Below, one piece after another: positions 17,867-29,276 of a DNA stretch of 64,000 nucleotides. The DNA lies in assembly GCA_903858015.1 (NCBI GenBank), contig CAIOGZ010000012.1, positions 1-64,000 of the forward strand, written 5' to 3'. Numbering within the stretch: the first letter of the stretch is position 1; each line of letters starts with the position of its first letter. The position numbers and the translations under genes were made by a program. Under the pieces are notes generated by a model. The model worked only from the letters and a program-made list of their open reading frames with translations. It was not told where the DNA came from and ran no database searches. Source of the DNA: an uncultured cyanobacterium. GTDB lineage: Bacteria; Cyanobacteriota; Cyanobacteriia; PCC-6307; Cyanobiaceae.

Positions 17867-18956
17867 ACCAACGGCTGATCCGCCAGCCCTGGGAACCAGC
17901 AGCGACTGGCTCTGGCAGGGCCACCGCATCCGCACCTGGCGAAGCCTGCCAGCCAAAGACCCCCATGCGGCTAAGGCTGGCTCCCGCCCCCAAGTGCTGC
18001 TGATCCATGGTTTTGGCGCCTCGATTGGACACTGGCGCCACACCATCCCATCCCTTGCCGAACAGGTCGAGGTTCATGCCCTCGACCTGTTGGGTTTTGG
18101 CGGCAGTGATAAACCCCGCTCTCGCCTGATCGACGAACCCGAGCAGCCGGATACCGTGCGCTACGGCTTCGATCTCTGGGGGCAGCAGGTTGTGGATTAC
18201 ATCCAAGACCAGATGGCCCCCTGCCCCCCTGCCCTTGAGCCGTTACGGGGGCCCGCCGCTTCCGATCTGGGTGCAGCAGCTTCGGGTCGAAGCTTGCATC
18301 TCGTGGGCAATTCGATCGGTGCTGTGGTGGCCCTGAATGCGGCCAGCCTCCTGCAGCGCCAGCCCCAGCAGCTCCAGCTGGCCCAGGTGGTGCTGATCGA
18401 CTGTGCCCAGCGGGCTCTCGACAACAAACGCCTGGCTGAATTGCCGGCTGCCCAGCGATGGACTCGGCCCCTGCTGATGGGGGTCGTGCGTCAGCGCTGG
18501 TTGATCAATACGCTCTTTCCGCTGCTAGCCAGGCGGAGCTTCGTGCGTCAGATCTTGGCCCAGGCCTACCCCAGCGGTGCCAACGTGGACGAAGCCCTCG
18601 TGGAGCTGCTAATCGCACCCAGCCGCGATCCTGGAGCCCGCGAAAGCTTCCGCGGCTTTGTCAATCTCTTCAACGACCTGTTGGCTTCTGATCTGCTGGC
18701 CTGCCTGGAGGTGCCGGTGCGCATGCTTTGGGGCGAACAGGACCCCTGGGAGCCGGTGGCGGAAGCCAGGCGCTGGGCGGCGCTCTACCCCTGCATCCAG
18801 GAGTTGGTGGTGCTCCCGGGCCTGGGTCATTGCCCCCATGACGAGTCGCCTGAGCGGCTGAATCCGATCCTATTGGGCTGGATCCAGCAGGCGACAGCCG
18901 CCGCTCAGCTCAACTCCGATCCGGCTAACGGCCCTGATCCCACGGCCAATCCCTAG
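17859..18956 (+). CDS. Alpha/beta hydrolase
   Basis: A 365-residue alpha/beta-fold hydrolase. Visible are LLIHGFGASIGHWRH (oxyanion segment), LDLLGFGGSDKP, nucleophile elbow LVGNSIGAVVALNAA, the acidic residue in MLWGEQDPW and catalytic His in LGHCPHDE. Such proteins in cyanobacteria include putative chlorophyll dephytylases and esterases; the substrate is not determinable here. GTG start at 17859 overlaps the preceding RRM gene, and the gene ends 3 bp from the convergent crtB. Confidence 0.87.
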   Translation: MSEPTADPPALGTSSDWLWQGHRIRTWRSLPAKDPHAAKAGSRPQVLLIHGFGASIGHWRHTIPSLAEQVEVHALDLLGFGGSDKPRSRLIDEPEQPDTVRYGFDLWGQQVVDYIQDQMAPCPPALEPLRGPAASDLGAAASGRSLHLVGNSIGAVVALNAASLLQRQPQQLQLAQVVLIDCAQRALDNKRLAELPAAQRWTRPLLMGVVRQRWLINTLFPLLARRSFVRQILAQAYPSGANVDEALVELLIAPSRDPGARESFRGFVNLFNDLLASDLLACLEVPVRMLWGEQDPWEPVAEARRWAALYPCIQELVVLPGLGHCPHDESPERLNPILLGWIQQATAAAQLNSDPANGPDPTANP

Positions 18957-18959
18957 CGC

Positions 18960-19880
18960 TCAACGGGCCTGGGCGACGATAAAACTCAAGGGCAAATCCA
19001 GCAGCTTGCCAGCCCGGGGCACGTAGGCACGTTTATTGAACACATCGTAATTGTGACGCTCAATAACCGAAAGGATGCCTCGGTACAGCCGTAGGGAAGC
19101 CCACACGGGCCAGCGGGCATCAGCTGAAAGCCAGCGCACACCTGCCTCGGAGCGGGCGAACCAGGCCCGGGCTCGCTCCAGCTGAAAGGCCATGAGGGCG
19201 CGCCAATTTTCATTCAGGGTGCCGGCGAGCAAATCGGCCTCGCTATAGCCAAAGCGAGCTAGATCATCCTGGGGCAGATAGATGCGCCCGCGGCCACGGT
19301 CCTCACCCACATCACGCAATATGTTGGTGAGTTGATTAGCAATGCCAAGCGCCACAGCCGCTTCGGTGGGATCCGGCTGTTCGCTCCAGGGTGCGCTGGT
19401 GTAGGCCGGATCAAGGCCCATCACATTCTGGGTCATCAGACCCACGGTGCCCGCAACCCGATAGCAGTAAAGCTGAAGCTCGGCGAAATCGGCGTAGCGG
19501 TGCTTCTCCACATCCATTCGCTGGCCTTCGATCATATCGAGATAGGCCTGGAGCGGCTGGGGAAAGCGCTCGATCGTGTCCACCATCACCCGTTCAAAGT
19601 CGTCGCTGGCGCGACCTTCGAACAGGCCGCGGGTGCGCTCCTCCCAAGCATCCAGCCGCTCCAGCAGGGTGGCCACAGGCAGGGCCTGGGCTGCGGGGCT
19701 ATCCATGAGCTCATCGGTGCGGCGGCACCACACGTAGATGGCCCAGATGGCACGCCGTTTGGCGGGCGGCAGCAGCAGGGTACCGAGATAGAAGGTCTTG
19801 GCCCATTCGGCAGTTTCGCGCCGGCAGGCTTCGTAGGCCTCCTCCAGCTCGGGAACCAGGGTTGGCGGGGCGACCGTCAC
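18960..19880 (-). CDS. crtB: Phytoene synthase
   Basis: Condenses two GGPP to phytoene, the first committed carotenoid step. 306 residues; the trans-isoprenyl synthase signatures are clear: KTFYLGTLLLPPAKRRAIWAIYVWCRRTDELMD (first DxxxD-like motif RRTDELMD) and LTNILRDVGEDRGRGRIYLPQ (second). GTG start at 19880 lies 2 bp after the crtP stop, so it is translated as the second gene of a crtP-crtB operon. Confidence 0.96.
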   Translation of the reverse strand: MTVAPPTLVPELEEAYEACRRETAEWAKTFYLGTLLLPPAKRRAIWAIYVWCRRTDELMDSPAAQALPVATLLERLDAWEERTRGLFEGRASDDFERVMVDTIERFPQPLQAYLDMIEGQRMDVEKHRYADFAELQLYCYRVAGTVGLMTQNVMGLDPAYTSAPWSEQPDPTEAAVALGIANQLTNILRDVGEDRGRGRIYLPQDDLARFGYSEADLLAGTLNENWRALMAFQLERARAWFARSEAGVRWLSADARWPVWASLRLYRGILSVIERHNYDVFNKRAYVPRAGKLLDLPLSFIVAQAR

Positions 19881-19882
19881 GC

Positions 19883-21663
<1,781 letters not shown>

Positions 21664-22011
21664 ATGGCCGAGACCCTGCTGAAGTCGACCACCCGGCACA
21701 TCCGTTTGTTCACCGCCCGGGTGGAAAACGGCGATCTGGTTCCCGACCTGGACCAGCTCACCCTCGACATCGACCCCGACAATGAGTTCCTCTGGGGGGA
21801 AGCCGCCCTGGAGAAAGTGCGCGGCCGCTTCCAAGCCCTGGTGGCTAGCCAGGCCGGCGCCGATCTCAATGACTACACCCTGCGCCGGATCGGCTCCGAG
21901 CTGGAGGGAGAGATTCGTGCCCTGTTGCAGGCCGGAGCGATCCGTTACAACCCCGATAGCCGGGTTCTGAACTACTCCATGGGCCTGCCGCGCAGCCCCG
22001 AAACCCTGTGA
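21664..22011 (+). CDS. ndhM: NAD(P)H-quinone oxidoreductase subunit M
   Basis: A 115-residue oxygenic-phototroph-specific subunit of NDH-1, located in the peripheral arm near the ferredoxin-binding region. Recognised from [24 protein letters not shown], the aspartate-rich [15 protein letters not shown] and the C-terminal [16 protein letters not shown]. The stop overlaps the GTG of the next gene as GTGA. Confidence 0.95.
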   Translation: MAETLLKSTTRHIRLFTARVENGDLVPDLDQLTLDIDPDNEFLWGEAALEKVRGRFQALVASQAGADLNDYTLRRIGSELEGEIRALLQAGAIRYNPDSRVLNYSMGLPRSPETL

Positions 22012-22724
22012 GCCCTCCCCGCGGCGACGACCGGTTCGACCGTTTCAGCGGCTCCCGTTCCGGAGCCTCCCGCTCGGCCGAGCCCAGTGATGGCCGGGCC
22101 CGCCGCAGCGATCCCTACGGCCCCGATCGCTACGGGGACCGCTACGTCGATCGGTTGCCCTCCCGCGGCCCAGGCGAAGGCCCACCAGGGCGGGCCGGCG
22201 GTCCCGGGGGCAACGGCGACGGTTCCAAGCCGCCTTTCAATGTGGGCACCGCAGCGCTCCTGGCCGGTGTGCTCGTGGTGGGTATCGGCATCGGCAGTGC
22301 CGTGACCAGCACAACCCAGGGGAACCAGGGCAACATTGCCAGCAGCCAGCAGCTCGACATGGCGGTGCCGGATCCTGAGTTTTGCAAGCAGTGGGGTGCT
22401 AGCGCCTTCGTGATGGATGTGGAGATGTACACCACGATGAACCCGAGCAGCAGCTTCGTGACCCAACCCACCCTCCAACCGGGATGCGTGATCCGACGGG
22501 AAAACTGGTCCGTACTTCAAAAGGAAGGCGCGATCACGGCAGCCCAGATGCGCGAGTGCAAGCAGCGGATGAATACCTTTGCCTATATAGGCTCCATCCG
22601 CGACAAACCCGTGGTCCGCTGCGTTTATCAAACCGACATCAGCGGCAACAAGTTCCAGACCCCCGGCGTGGCCGGCGCCGCCGACGATGCCGTTGGGATC
22701 ACCCCGGAAGGCGACAAGTTCTGA
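22008..22724 (+). CDS. DUF3172 membrane protein
   Basis: A 238-residue cyanobacterial conserved protein. A disordered Gly/Arg/Pro-rich N-terminus (1-75) is followed by one membrane helix ([21 protein letters not shown], given in part) and a conserved domain with [34 protein letters not shown] and [15 protein letters not shown]. The cysteine pairs suggest disulfides or metal binding on the far side of the membrane. I recognise the pattern as DUF3172; no function is known to me. Coupled to ndhM by a 4-base overlap. Confidence 0.8.
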   Translation: MSPPRGDDRFDRFSGSRSGASRSAEPSDGRARRSDPYGPDRYGDRYVDRLPSRGPGEGPPGRAGGPGGNGDGSKPPFNVGTAALLAGVLVVGIGIGSAVTSTTQGNQGNIASSQQLDMAVPDPEFCKQWGASAFVMDVEMYTTMNPSSSFVTQPTLQPGCVIRRENWSVLQKEGAITAAQMRECKQRMNTFAYIGSIRDKPVVRCVYQTDISGNKFQTPGVAGAADDAVGITPEGDKF

Positions 22725-22746
22725 AGCTGCGGCTCCTGCTGGCGGC

Positions 22747-23724
22747 TCAGCCGGGCGTGCCCGCCAGCTCAGAGCGCTGGGGCAGCTGGCGCAGGGGGCT
22801 ATCCGGGCTGGCGAACACCGGCAGCACCTCCCGGCGGAAAGCTTCGGCGGCCCGGGAGCAATAGCGGGCTGGATGGGTGATCAACTTGAGCTGGCGCCGC
22901 ACCATCAGTTCGGCCACTTGGGGCCGATGCAGGGTGCCGGCCGCCAGCTCCCGCTCAATCGAAACCACCGGCAGGAAGGCGGCCCCGAGACCAGCCTGAA
23001 CGGCATTTTTGATCGCCTCGAAGGAGTTGAGTTCCATCTCGATCTTGAAGCGGGGTACGTCGAGCTTGGAGCGCAACAGCAGCTGGTCCACCATCTTGCG
23101 CGTGGTCGACTGGGCGTCGAGGCAGACGAAGCCAAGCCGATAGAGATCGTCCTTGGTGAGCTCCGGCAAGCGGGCTAGGGGGTGCTTCGGTGGCAGCACC
23201 AAGGCCAGTTCGTCGTTGGCGTAGGGCAGCACCTGGAGCAGGTCGTTGAGATCGGCGGGCAACTCCCCACCGATGATCGCCAGATCCACCTGGCCGTTAG
23301 CCACACTCCAGCCGGTGCGGCGGGTGCTGTGAACCTGAAGCTGCACCGCCACATCCGGATACTTCTGCCGGAACAGGCCAATCATGCGGGGCATCAGGTA
23401 CGTGCCCGTGGTCTGGCTTGCTCCCACGATCAGGGAGCCGCCCTTAAGGTTGTGCAGGTCGTCGAGGGCGCGGCAGGCCTCTTGACACTGGCTGAGGATC
23501 CGGTCGCAATAGCTCAGCAGCAGATGGCCGGCCTCGGTGAGCTGGGCCTTGCGTCCGCCCCGATCGAACAGGGAGACATCCAGCTGCTTTTCCAGATTCT
23601 GGATCTGGAGGCTCACCGCAGGCTGGGTGACATACAGACTGTCGGCCGCCTTCTTGAAGCTGCCCTCGCTGGCGATGGCCCGCAAAATGCGCAGCTGATC
23701 AAGGGTGAAAGGCAGATCGGCCAT
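22747..23724 (-). CDS. rbcR: LysR-family regulator of the RbcR/NdhR type
   Basis: 325 residues. The N-terminal winged helix begins [33 protein letters not shown], which is the typical RbcR/Ycf30 wording, followed by a periplasmic-binding-protein-like effector domain ([25 protein letters not shown] onward). This family senses metabolites such as RuBP or 2-phosphoglycolate and controls carbon fixation or NDH-1/CO2-uptake genes. It is flanked by ndhM and ndhF1, which is consistent with an NDH link, though NdhR and RbcR are not separable by eye. ATG at 23724 chosen; the upstream 30 codons have no homology. Confidence 0.88.
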   Translation of the reverse strand: MADLPFTLDQLRILRAIASEGSFKKAADSLYVTQPAVSLQIQNLEKQLDVSLFDRGGRKAQLTEAGHLLLSYCDRILSQCQEACRALDDLHNLKGGSLIVGASQTTGTYLMPRMIGLFRQKYPDVAVQLQVHSTRRTGWSVANGQVDLAIIGGELPADLNDLLQVLPYANDELALVLPPKHPLARLPELTKDDLYRLGFVCLDAQSTTRKMVDQLLLRSKLDVPRFKIEMELNSFEAIKNAVQAGLGAAFLPVVSIERELAAGTLHRPQVAELMVRRQLKLITHPARYCSRAAEAFRREVLPVFASPDSPLRQLPQRSELAGTPG

Positions 23725-23901
23725 GGAAAGGCCCGGAGGCCGGCACTGGCGAGCAGAGATCAAATCTAGGCCGGACGCCCCCCGCAGCCGGCAATCGCCA
23801 AAATCGTGCTTCACATCCCACCATGGCCGACCCAGCCCCTAGCCCCACCCCGGCAGGCCGCTGCCCCACCCCCCCCTTCCCAGCTGCCCCCCCCAGCCCG
23901 C

Positions 23902-24651
23902 ATGCCTGCCGATCCGAGCATCTCGACCCTCCACCACAGCAGCCTGGTGATGCTGGCGCTGCTGCTGGCTTTTGCCGTGCTGCACAGCGGTGGCGCCGCC
24001 CTGCGGCCCTGGGCGGCCGAGCGGATCGGCGAACGGGCCTGGCGGCTGCTGTTTGCTGCGGTGAGCATTCCGGCGGCGGTGCTGGTGGTGGGGTACTTCC
24101 TCGCCCACCGCTACGACGGCCTCCGCCTCTGGAACCTTCAGGATCAGGCCTGGATCGTGCCCCTGGTCTGGGGGGGCACGGCTGTGAGCTTCCTGTTTCT
24201 CTATCCGGCTACCTACAACCTGCTGGAAATCCCAGCGGTGCTCAGGCCCCAGGTGCGGCTCTACGCCCAGGGGATCATCCGGGTGAGCCGCCACCCCCAA
24301 GCGGTGGGGCAGATCCTCTGGTGCGCCACCCATCTGCTCTGGATCGGCACCAGCTTCACGGCCTGCGCCTGCGCCGGCCTGATCGCCCATCACCTGTTCG
24401 CCGTTTGGCATGGGGACAGGCGGCTGCGCAACCGTTTTGGCCCGGCGTTTGAGGAGTTGAAGGCCAGTACCTCGCTGCTGCCATTCCAGGCCGTGCTCGA
24501 TGGCCGCCAGACGCTGGTCTGGGCGGAATTCCTGCGCCCCGCCCAGCTGGGCATTGCGATCGCGGTGGCGCTGTTCTGGTGGGCGCACCGCTGGATCGGC
24601 TTGGCAGCCACCGCCTTCTCCCGCAGCGGCCTGGCCCACTGGCTGGGCTGA
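23902..24651 (+). CDS. NnrU family membrane protein, probable 15-cis-zeta-carotene isomerase
   Basis: About 250 residues with six or so membrane helices. NnrU-type features include LAFAVLHSGGAALRPWA, the conserved histidines in YNLLEIPAV...SRHPQAVGQILWCATHLLW and HHLFAVWHGDRRLRNRFG. Plant and, from memory, Synechocystis members of this family are Z-ISO, the haem enzyme isomerising 9,15,9'-tri-cis-zeta-carotene between the CrtP and CrtQ steps. crtP and crtB are encoded 2.6 kb away, which supports this reading. The start could also be the ATG at 23949. Diverges from rbcR. Confidence 0.75.
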   Translation: MPADPSISTLHHSSLVMLALLLAFAVLHSGGAALRPWAAERIGERAWRLLFAAVSIPAAVLVVGYFLAHRYDGLRLWNLQDQAWIVPLVWGGTAVSFLFLYPATYNLLEIPAVLRPQVRLYAQGIIRVSRHPQAVGQILWCATHLLWIGTSFTACACAGLIAHHLFAVWHGDRRLRNRFGPAFEELKASTSLLPFQAVLDGRQTLVWAEFLRPAQLGIAIAVALFWWAHRWIGLAATAFSRSGLAHWLG

Positions 24652-24762
24652 CCGACCGGTCCTGGCCCTTGGGCCTGCCGCAGAGCCTGGCTGCGGAGCC
24701 TGACAGGGCCATGAAGGCGGCCGCCACTTTGCCTACACTCAGGCCGTCGCGCCGTCACCAGG

Positions 24763-26775
24763 ATGCCTTCCGCTTCAGAGCTCGCCTGGTTGATTCCGCT
24801 GATCCCCCTGATTGGGGCCTGCATCACGGGTCTGGGTCTGATCAGTTTCAACCGCACCGTGAACCGGTTGCGCAAACCGGTGGCCCTGCTGCTGCTCACC
24901 TGCGTGGGCATCGCCGCGGTGCTGAGCTACGCGGTTTTGGCCGAACAGTTAGCCGGTGCGGCCCCCCGTGAGGTGCTGTTCGACTGGGCTTCGGCGGGCA
25001 GCTTCAGCCTCCAGATGGGCTACCGGGTGGACGCCTTGGGGGCCGTGATGCTGGCCTTGGTCACCACGGTCGCCCTCCTGGTGATGGTCTATTCCGATGG
25101 CTACATGGCCCACGACAAGGGCTATGTGCGCTTCTTCACCTACCTGGCCCTGTTCAGCAGCTCGATGCTGGGCCTGGTGATCAGCCCCAACCTGCTCGAG
25201 ATCTATGTGTTCTGGGAGCTGGTCGGGATGTGTTCCTATCTGCTGGTGGGCTTCTGGTACGACCGCGACGGAGCGGCCAACGCCGCCCAGAAAGCCTTCG
25301 TGGTCAACAGGGTGGGCGACTTCGGCCTGTTGCTCGGGATCCTGGGGCTGTTCTGGGCCACCGGCAGCTTCGGCTTCGAGCAGATCGGCAGCCGCCTCCA
25401 GGCCGCCGTTGCCGGCGGCGACCTCTCCCAGGGCATCGCGGTGTTGCTTTGCCTTCTGGTGTTCATGGGCCCGATGGCCAAGTCGGCCCAGTTCCCCCTG
25501 CATGTCTGGCTACCCGACGCCATGGAGGGCCCCACGCCGATCTCGGCCCTGATCCACGCCGCCACCATGGTGGCGGCCGGCGTCTTCCTGGTGGCCCGGC
25601 TCCAGCCGGTCTTCGAGCCCTTCGCGGCTGTGCAGCTGGTGATTGCCGTGGTTGGCACGATCACCCTCTTCCTCGGCGCCTCCATCGCCCTCACCCAACA
25701 AGACCTGAAGAAGGGTCTTGCCTACAGCACTGTGTCCCAACTGGGCTACATGATGCTTGCCATGGGCTGCGGCGCTCCGCTGGCAGGCATGTTCCACCTG
25801 GTCACGCACGCTTTCTTTAAGGCGATGCTGTTCCTGGGCTCAGGATCGGTGATCCACGCGATGGAGGAGGTGGTGGGCCACGAGCCCGTGCTGGCCCAGG
25901 ACATGCGGCTGATGGGCGGACTGCGCAAGTACATGCCGATCACGGCCAATACGTTCCTGATCGGCTGCGTGGCGATCGCCGGCATCCCCCCCCTGGCCGG
26001 TTTCTGGAGCAAGGACGAAATTCTCGGCCAGGCCTTCAACACCTATCCGCTGCTCTGGGCGGCCGGCTTCATCACCGCCGGCATGACGGCTTTTTACATG
26101 TTCCGCCTCTATTTCCTCACCTTTGAGGGCAATTTCCGCGGCAACGACAAGGCTCTGCAAACCCAGCTCCTGGCCGCCGCCGGCAAAGCCCCAGGCGAAG
26201 GTCAGGGCGAAAGCGATGGCCACCACGCCGACCATCCCCATGAATCGGGCTGGCAGATGGCCATGCCCTTGGTGGCGCTGGCGGTGCCATCGGTGCTGAT
26301 CGGCCTGCTGGGCACCCCTTGGCACAGTCGCTTCGCCCAGCTGATCGACCCCCAAGAGGCCGCCGAGATGGCCGAGCATTTCGCCTGGAAAGAGTTCCTG
26401 CCCCTGGCCGGCGCTTCGGTGGCCATCTCCGTGGCAGGGATCAGCCTGGCGGTCTTGGCCTACTACCTGCACCGGATCGATCTGGGCCAGGCGGTGGCTG
26501 GTCGCTTTCCGGCCCTGAATGCCTTCTTCGCCAACAAGTGGTACCTCGATGCCATCAACGACAAGATCTTTGTCCAGGGCAGCCGCAAGCTGGCCAAACA
26601 GGTGCTTGAAGTCGATTCCAAAGTGGTGGATGGCGTCGTGAACCTCACGGGCCTGCTCACCCTGGGCAGCGGTGAAGGCCTCAAGTACTTCGAAACGGGC
26701 CGGGCCCAGTTCTATGCCTTGATCGTTTTCGGCGGCGTCATCGCCCTCGTCGTGCTGTTCGGAGCCTTCGGCTAA
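24763..26775 (+). CDS. ndhF1: NAD(P)H-quinone oxidoreductase subunit 5 (NdhF1)
   Basis: 670-residue antiporter-like proton-pumping subunit of the thylakoid NDH-1L complex. The proton_antiporter core includes YVFWELVGMCSYLLVGFWY (catalytic Glu), FMGPMAKSAQFPLHVWLPDAMEGPTPISALIHAATMVAAGVFL (in part) and the long lateral helix region near the C-terminus. Sequence around SYLLVGFWYDRDGAANAAQKAFVVNRVGD is typical of F1 rather than the CO2-uptake F3/F4. Followed after 240 bp by ndhD1. Confidence 0.94.
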   Translation: MPSASELAWLIPLIPLIGACITGLGLISFNRTVNRLRKPVALLLLTCVGIAAVLSYAVLAEQLAGAAPREVLFDWASAGSFSLQMGYRVDALGAVMLALVTTVALLVMVYSDGYMAHDKGYVRFFTYLALFSSSMLGLVISPNLLEIYVFWELVGMCSYLLVGFWYDRDGAANAAQKAFVVNRVGDFGLLLGILGLFWATGSFGFEQIGSRLQAAVAGGDLSQGIAVLLCLLVFMGPMAKSAQFPLHVWLPDAMEGPTPISALIHAATMVAAGVFLVARLQPVFEPFAAVQLVIAVVGTITLFLGASIALTQQDLKKGLAYSTVSQLGYMMLAMGCGAPLAGMFHLVTHAFFKAMLFLGSGSVIHAMEEVVGHEPVLAQDMRLMGGLRKYMPITANTFLIGCVAIAGIPPLAGFWSKDEILGQAFNTYPLLWAAGFITAGMTAFYMFRLYFLTFEGNFRGNDKALQTQLLAAAGKAPGEGQGESDGHHADHPHESGWQMAMPLVALAVPSVLIGLLGTPWHSRFAQLIDPQEAAEMAEHFAWKEFLPLAGASVAISVAGISLAVLAYYLHRIDLGQAVAGRFPALNAFFANKWYLDAINDKIFVQGSRKLAKQVLEVDSKVVDGVVNLTGLLTLGSGEGLKYFETGRAQFYALIVFGGVIALVVLFGAFG

Positions 26776-26853
26776 CCCCGCCAATCTGCGCCATGGCCTC
26801 CCCCCCCCCAACCCCGCCCTGCCTTCCACCACCCCCCAACCCCCTCTCCCCCA

Positions 26854-26929
26854 GCCGCTGACTGCCTGCAGCAGGGCGGCGTCAGCGAGCCCCGCGAGCG
26901 TTGCCGCCCTGCTGCAGGCAGTCAGCGGC
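26854..26929. terminator. 27-bp perfect inverted repeat between ndhF1 and ndhD1
   Basis: Arms 26854-26880 and 26903-26929 are perfectly complementary over 27 bases, core CTGCCTGCAGCAGGGCGGC, around a 22-base loop. The transcript would form a very stable hairpin. No T-run follows, so it is not a textbook intrinsic terminator; it may attenuate, stabilise the ndhF1 3' end, or be a REP/MITE-like palindrome. Upstream of it is a C-rich stretch. Confidence 0.75.
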
Positions 26930-27015
26930 GACCAAACACTGTGTGACAACACCCACCGGCTCCCGGCCAAGGCGGTTGCCATTTCTACACTCCGTCCAGC
27001 TGGTCTGACTAGTCG

Positions 27016-28620
27016 GTGCCCTTCCCCTGGCTGAGCGCTGCGATCCTGTTCCCGATCGCGGCTTCCCTGTTCATCCCCTTCGTGCCCGACAAGGGCGACG
27101 GCAAGACCGTGCGTTGGTACGCCCTTGGCGTCGCCCTGCTGACCTTCCTGATCACGGTGGGGGCCTATCTCAATGGTTATGACCCGGCGGTGGAGGGGCT
27201 GCAGCTAGCCGAGCGCTATACTTGGCTGCCGGATCTGGGTCTGGCTTGGTCGGTGGGCGCCGATGGGATCTCGATGCCGCTGATCCTGCTCACCAGCTTC
27301 ATCACCTCCCTGGCGGCCCTGGCGGCCTGGCCGGTGACTTTCAAACCGAAGCTGTTCTATTTCCTGCTGCTGGCCATGGATGGGGGCCAGATCGCTGTTT
27401 TTGCGGTGCAGGACATGCTGCTGTTCTTCCTTGCCTGGGAACTGGAGTTGATCCCTGTCTATCTGCTGCTGGCGATCTGGGGCGGAAAGAAACGCCAATA
27501 CGCCGCCACCAAGTTCATTCTCTACACCGCGGGCAGCTCCCTGTTCATCCTGCTGGCCGCCTTGGCGATGGGCTTCTTTGGCGGAGGCCCCCCCAGCTTC
27601 GAGTACACCGAGCTGGCGGCCAAGGGCTTCCCGCTGGGCTTCCAGTTGCTCTGCTATGCCGCCCTGCTGATTGCCTTCGGCGTCAAATTGCCGATCGTGC
27701 CGCTCCATACCTGGCTGCCCGACGCCCACGGCGAGGCCACAGCGCCGGTGCACATGCTGCTGGCCGGCATCCTGCTCAAAATGGGCGGCTACGCCCTGCT
27801 CCGCTTCAACGTGCAGCTTCTGCCCGCTGCCCATGGGCAGTTCGCGCCGCTGCTGGTGGTCCTGGGGGTGGTGAACATCATCTACGCGGCGCTGACCTCC
27901 TTTGCCCAGCGCAACCTCAAACGCAAGATTGCCTACAGCTCAATCAGCCACATGGGTTTTGTGCTGATCGGCATCGGCAGCTTCAGCGCCCTCGGCACCA
28001 GTGGGGCCATGCTCCAGATGGTGAGCCATGGCCTGATCGGAGCCAGCCTCTTCTTCCTGGTGGGCGCCACCTACGACCGCACCCACACGCTCCAGCTCGA
28101 TGAGATGGGCGGTGTTGGCCAAAAGATGCGCAAAATGTTCGCCCTCTGGACCGTTTGTTCGCTGGCCTCCCTGGCCCTGCCGGGCATGAGCGGCTTTGTG
28201 TCAGAGCTGATGGTGTTCGTTGGCTTTGCCACCAGCGAGACCTATTCGTTGGCCTTCCGAGTGGTGATTTGCATACTAGCGGCGATCGGCGTGATCCTGA
28301 CACCGATCTACCTGCTCTCGATGCTAAGGGAGATCTTCTTTGGCAAGGAGAATGCCGAACTCGTTTCCCACAGCCAGCTGGTTGATGCAGAACCACGAGA
28401 GATCTATGTGATTTCCTGTCTACTGGTGCCAATTATTGGCATTGGTCTCTATCCGAGACTACTCACCGATAGCTACCGTGCCTCAATCGAAGCCCTGGTT
28501 CTGCGTGAAAATCAAGCCCTGGCCCGAGTTGAGCATCCTGCGGCCGCCGCCCTGATCAACCGCAGCTCCCTGGCCTTGGCCCTCCCCAGCCCGGCCCAGG
28601 CGCCCTATTTGCCAAGATGA
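27016..28620 (+). CDS. ndhD1: NAD(P)H-quinone oxidoreductase subunit 4 (NdhD1)
   Basis: 534-residue proton-pumping subunit of NDH-1L. Recognised from [68 protein letters not shown] (in part) and [19 protein letters not shown] start at 27016 directly precedes the conserved [13 protein letters not shown]. The stop codon lies in the first unit of an 18-bp tandem repeat. Confidence 0.94.
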   Translation: MPFPWLSAAILFPIAASLFIPFVPDKGDGKTVRWYALGVALLTFLITVGAYLNGYDPAVEGLQLAERYTWLPDLGLAWSVGADGISMPLILLTSFITSLAALAAWPVTFKPKLFYFLLLAMDGGQIAVFAVQDMLLFFLAWELELIPVYLLLAIWGGKKRQYAATKFILYTAGSSLFILLAALAMGFFGGGPPSFEYTELAAKGFPLGFQLLCYAALLIAFGVKLPIVPLHTWLPDAHGEATAPVHMLLAGILLKMGGYALLRFNVQLLPAAHGQFAPLLVVLGVVNIIYAALTSFAQRNLKRKIAYSSISHMGFVLIGIGSFSALGTSGAMLQMVSHGLIGASLFFLVGATYDRTHTLQLDEMGGVGQKMRKMFALWTVCSLASLALPGMSGFVSELMVFVGFATSETYSLAFRVVICILAAIGVILTPIYLLSMLREIFFGKENAELVSHSQLVDAEPREIYVISCLLVPIIGIGLYPRLLTDSYRASIEALVLRENQALARVEHPAAAALINRSSLALALPSPAQAPYLPR

Positions 28621-28670
28621 GCCAGTCTGCCTGGACTAGCCAGCCTGGCTGGATGAGCCAGGTCTAGCTA
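28617..28670. repeat. Tandem repeat, 18 bp x 3, starting at the ndhD1 stop
   Basis: Three degenerate units of about ATGAGCCAGTCTGCCTGG. The first contains the TGA stop of ndhD1 (28618-28620). Complementary CCAGCC/GGCTGG segments within the array also allow small hairpins that might aid termination. Confidence 0.6.
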
Positions 28671-28832
28671 GATCAGCTCGACGGGCCTGGTCTGGCCAGC
28701 CGGCGCCGCCAAGCCGGTCCGCTGCCTCGGCGGTCGCCATGGGCGAGTAACGAAGTTCTGCAACGTGGCGCCCAACCCCCTGCCCCGCCAACGGTGTGGA
28801 TACCGTCTGGACTGAGCGTCTGATCCGGCCCG

Positions 28833-29216
28833 ATGCGTCAGCTGAACTTCCTGCTCATCTTCAGTTTTGCCCTGGCGGCCGTGATGTTCACCCTGGAGAA
28901 CACCGAGGCCACCACGGTGCATTTCCTGCCTGGCTTGGCCACAACCCTGCCGCTGGCGGTGCTGTTGCTGCTGGTCGGAGGAATCGGCGCCACAGCGGCC
29001 TGGATCTATGCGGTTTGGAGCGGCGTCGTCAAACAGGTGGAAACCATCCAGAACAATGGCGAGAAGGAAGCCCAACTGGTACGGATCCAGGAACTAGAAA
29101 ACGATCTGCAACGTTACCGGGCCACGGTGGATGCCCAACTCGGCCTGCTGCCGGCGGCGGGGGAAAGCAGCGGCTCGGCAGCCAAGCGCCTCGATGGCGC
29201 CGATTCGGCGGCGTGA
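28833..29216 (+). CDS. LapA domain (DUF1049) membrane protein
   Basis: 127 residues. Two hydrophobic helices, FLLIFSFALAAVMFTL and LPLAVLLLLVGGIGATAAWIY, separated by ENTEATTVHFLPG, then a coiled-coil-like tail (VKQVETIQNNGEKEAQLVRIQELENDLQRY, in part). The ENTExxTVxF pattern between two helices is typical of LapA/DUF1049 proteins, which in enterobacteria assist lipopolysaccharide assembly; the cyanobacterial role is unknown. Confidence 0.8.
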   Translation: MRQLNFLLIFSFALAAVMFTLENTEATTVHFLPGLATTLPLAVLLLLVGGIGATAAWIYAVWSGVVKQVETIQNNGEKEAQLVRIQELENDLQRYRATVDAQLGLLPAAGESSGSAAKRLDGADSAA

Positions 29217-29276
29217 CGAGCAGGCCTTGAGCCGATAACTTGAATCAGATCTCAGCTTCGGAGCAAAGCGGAGCGA

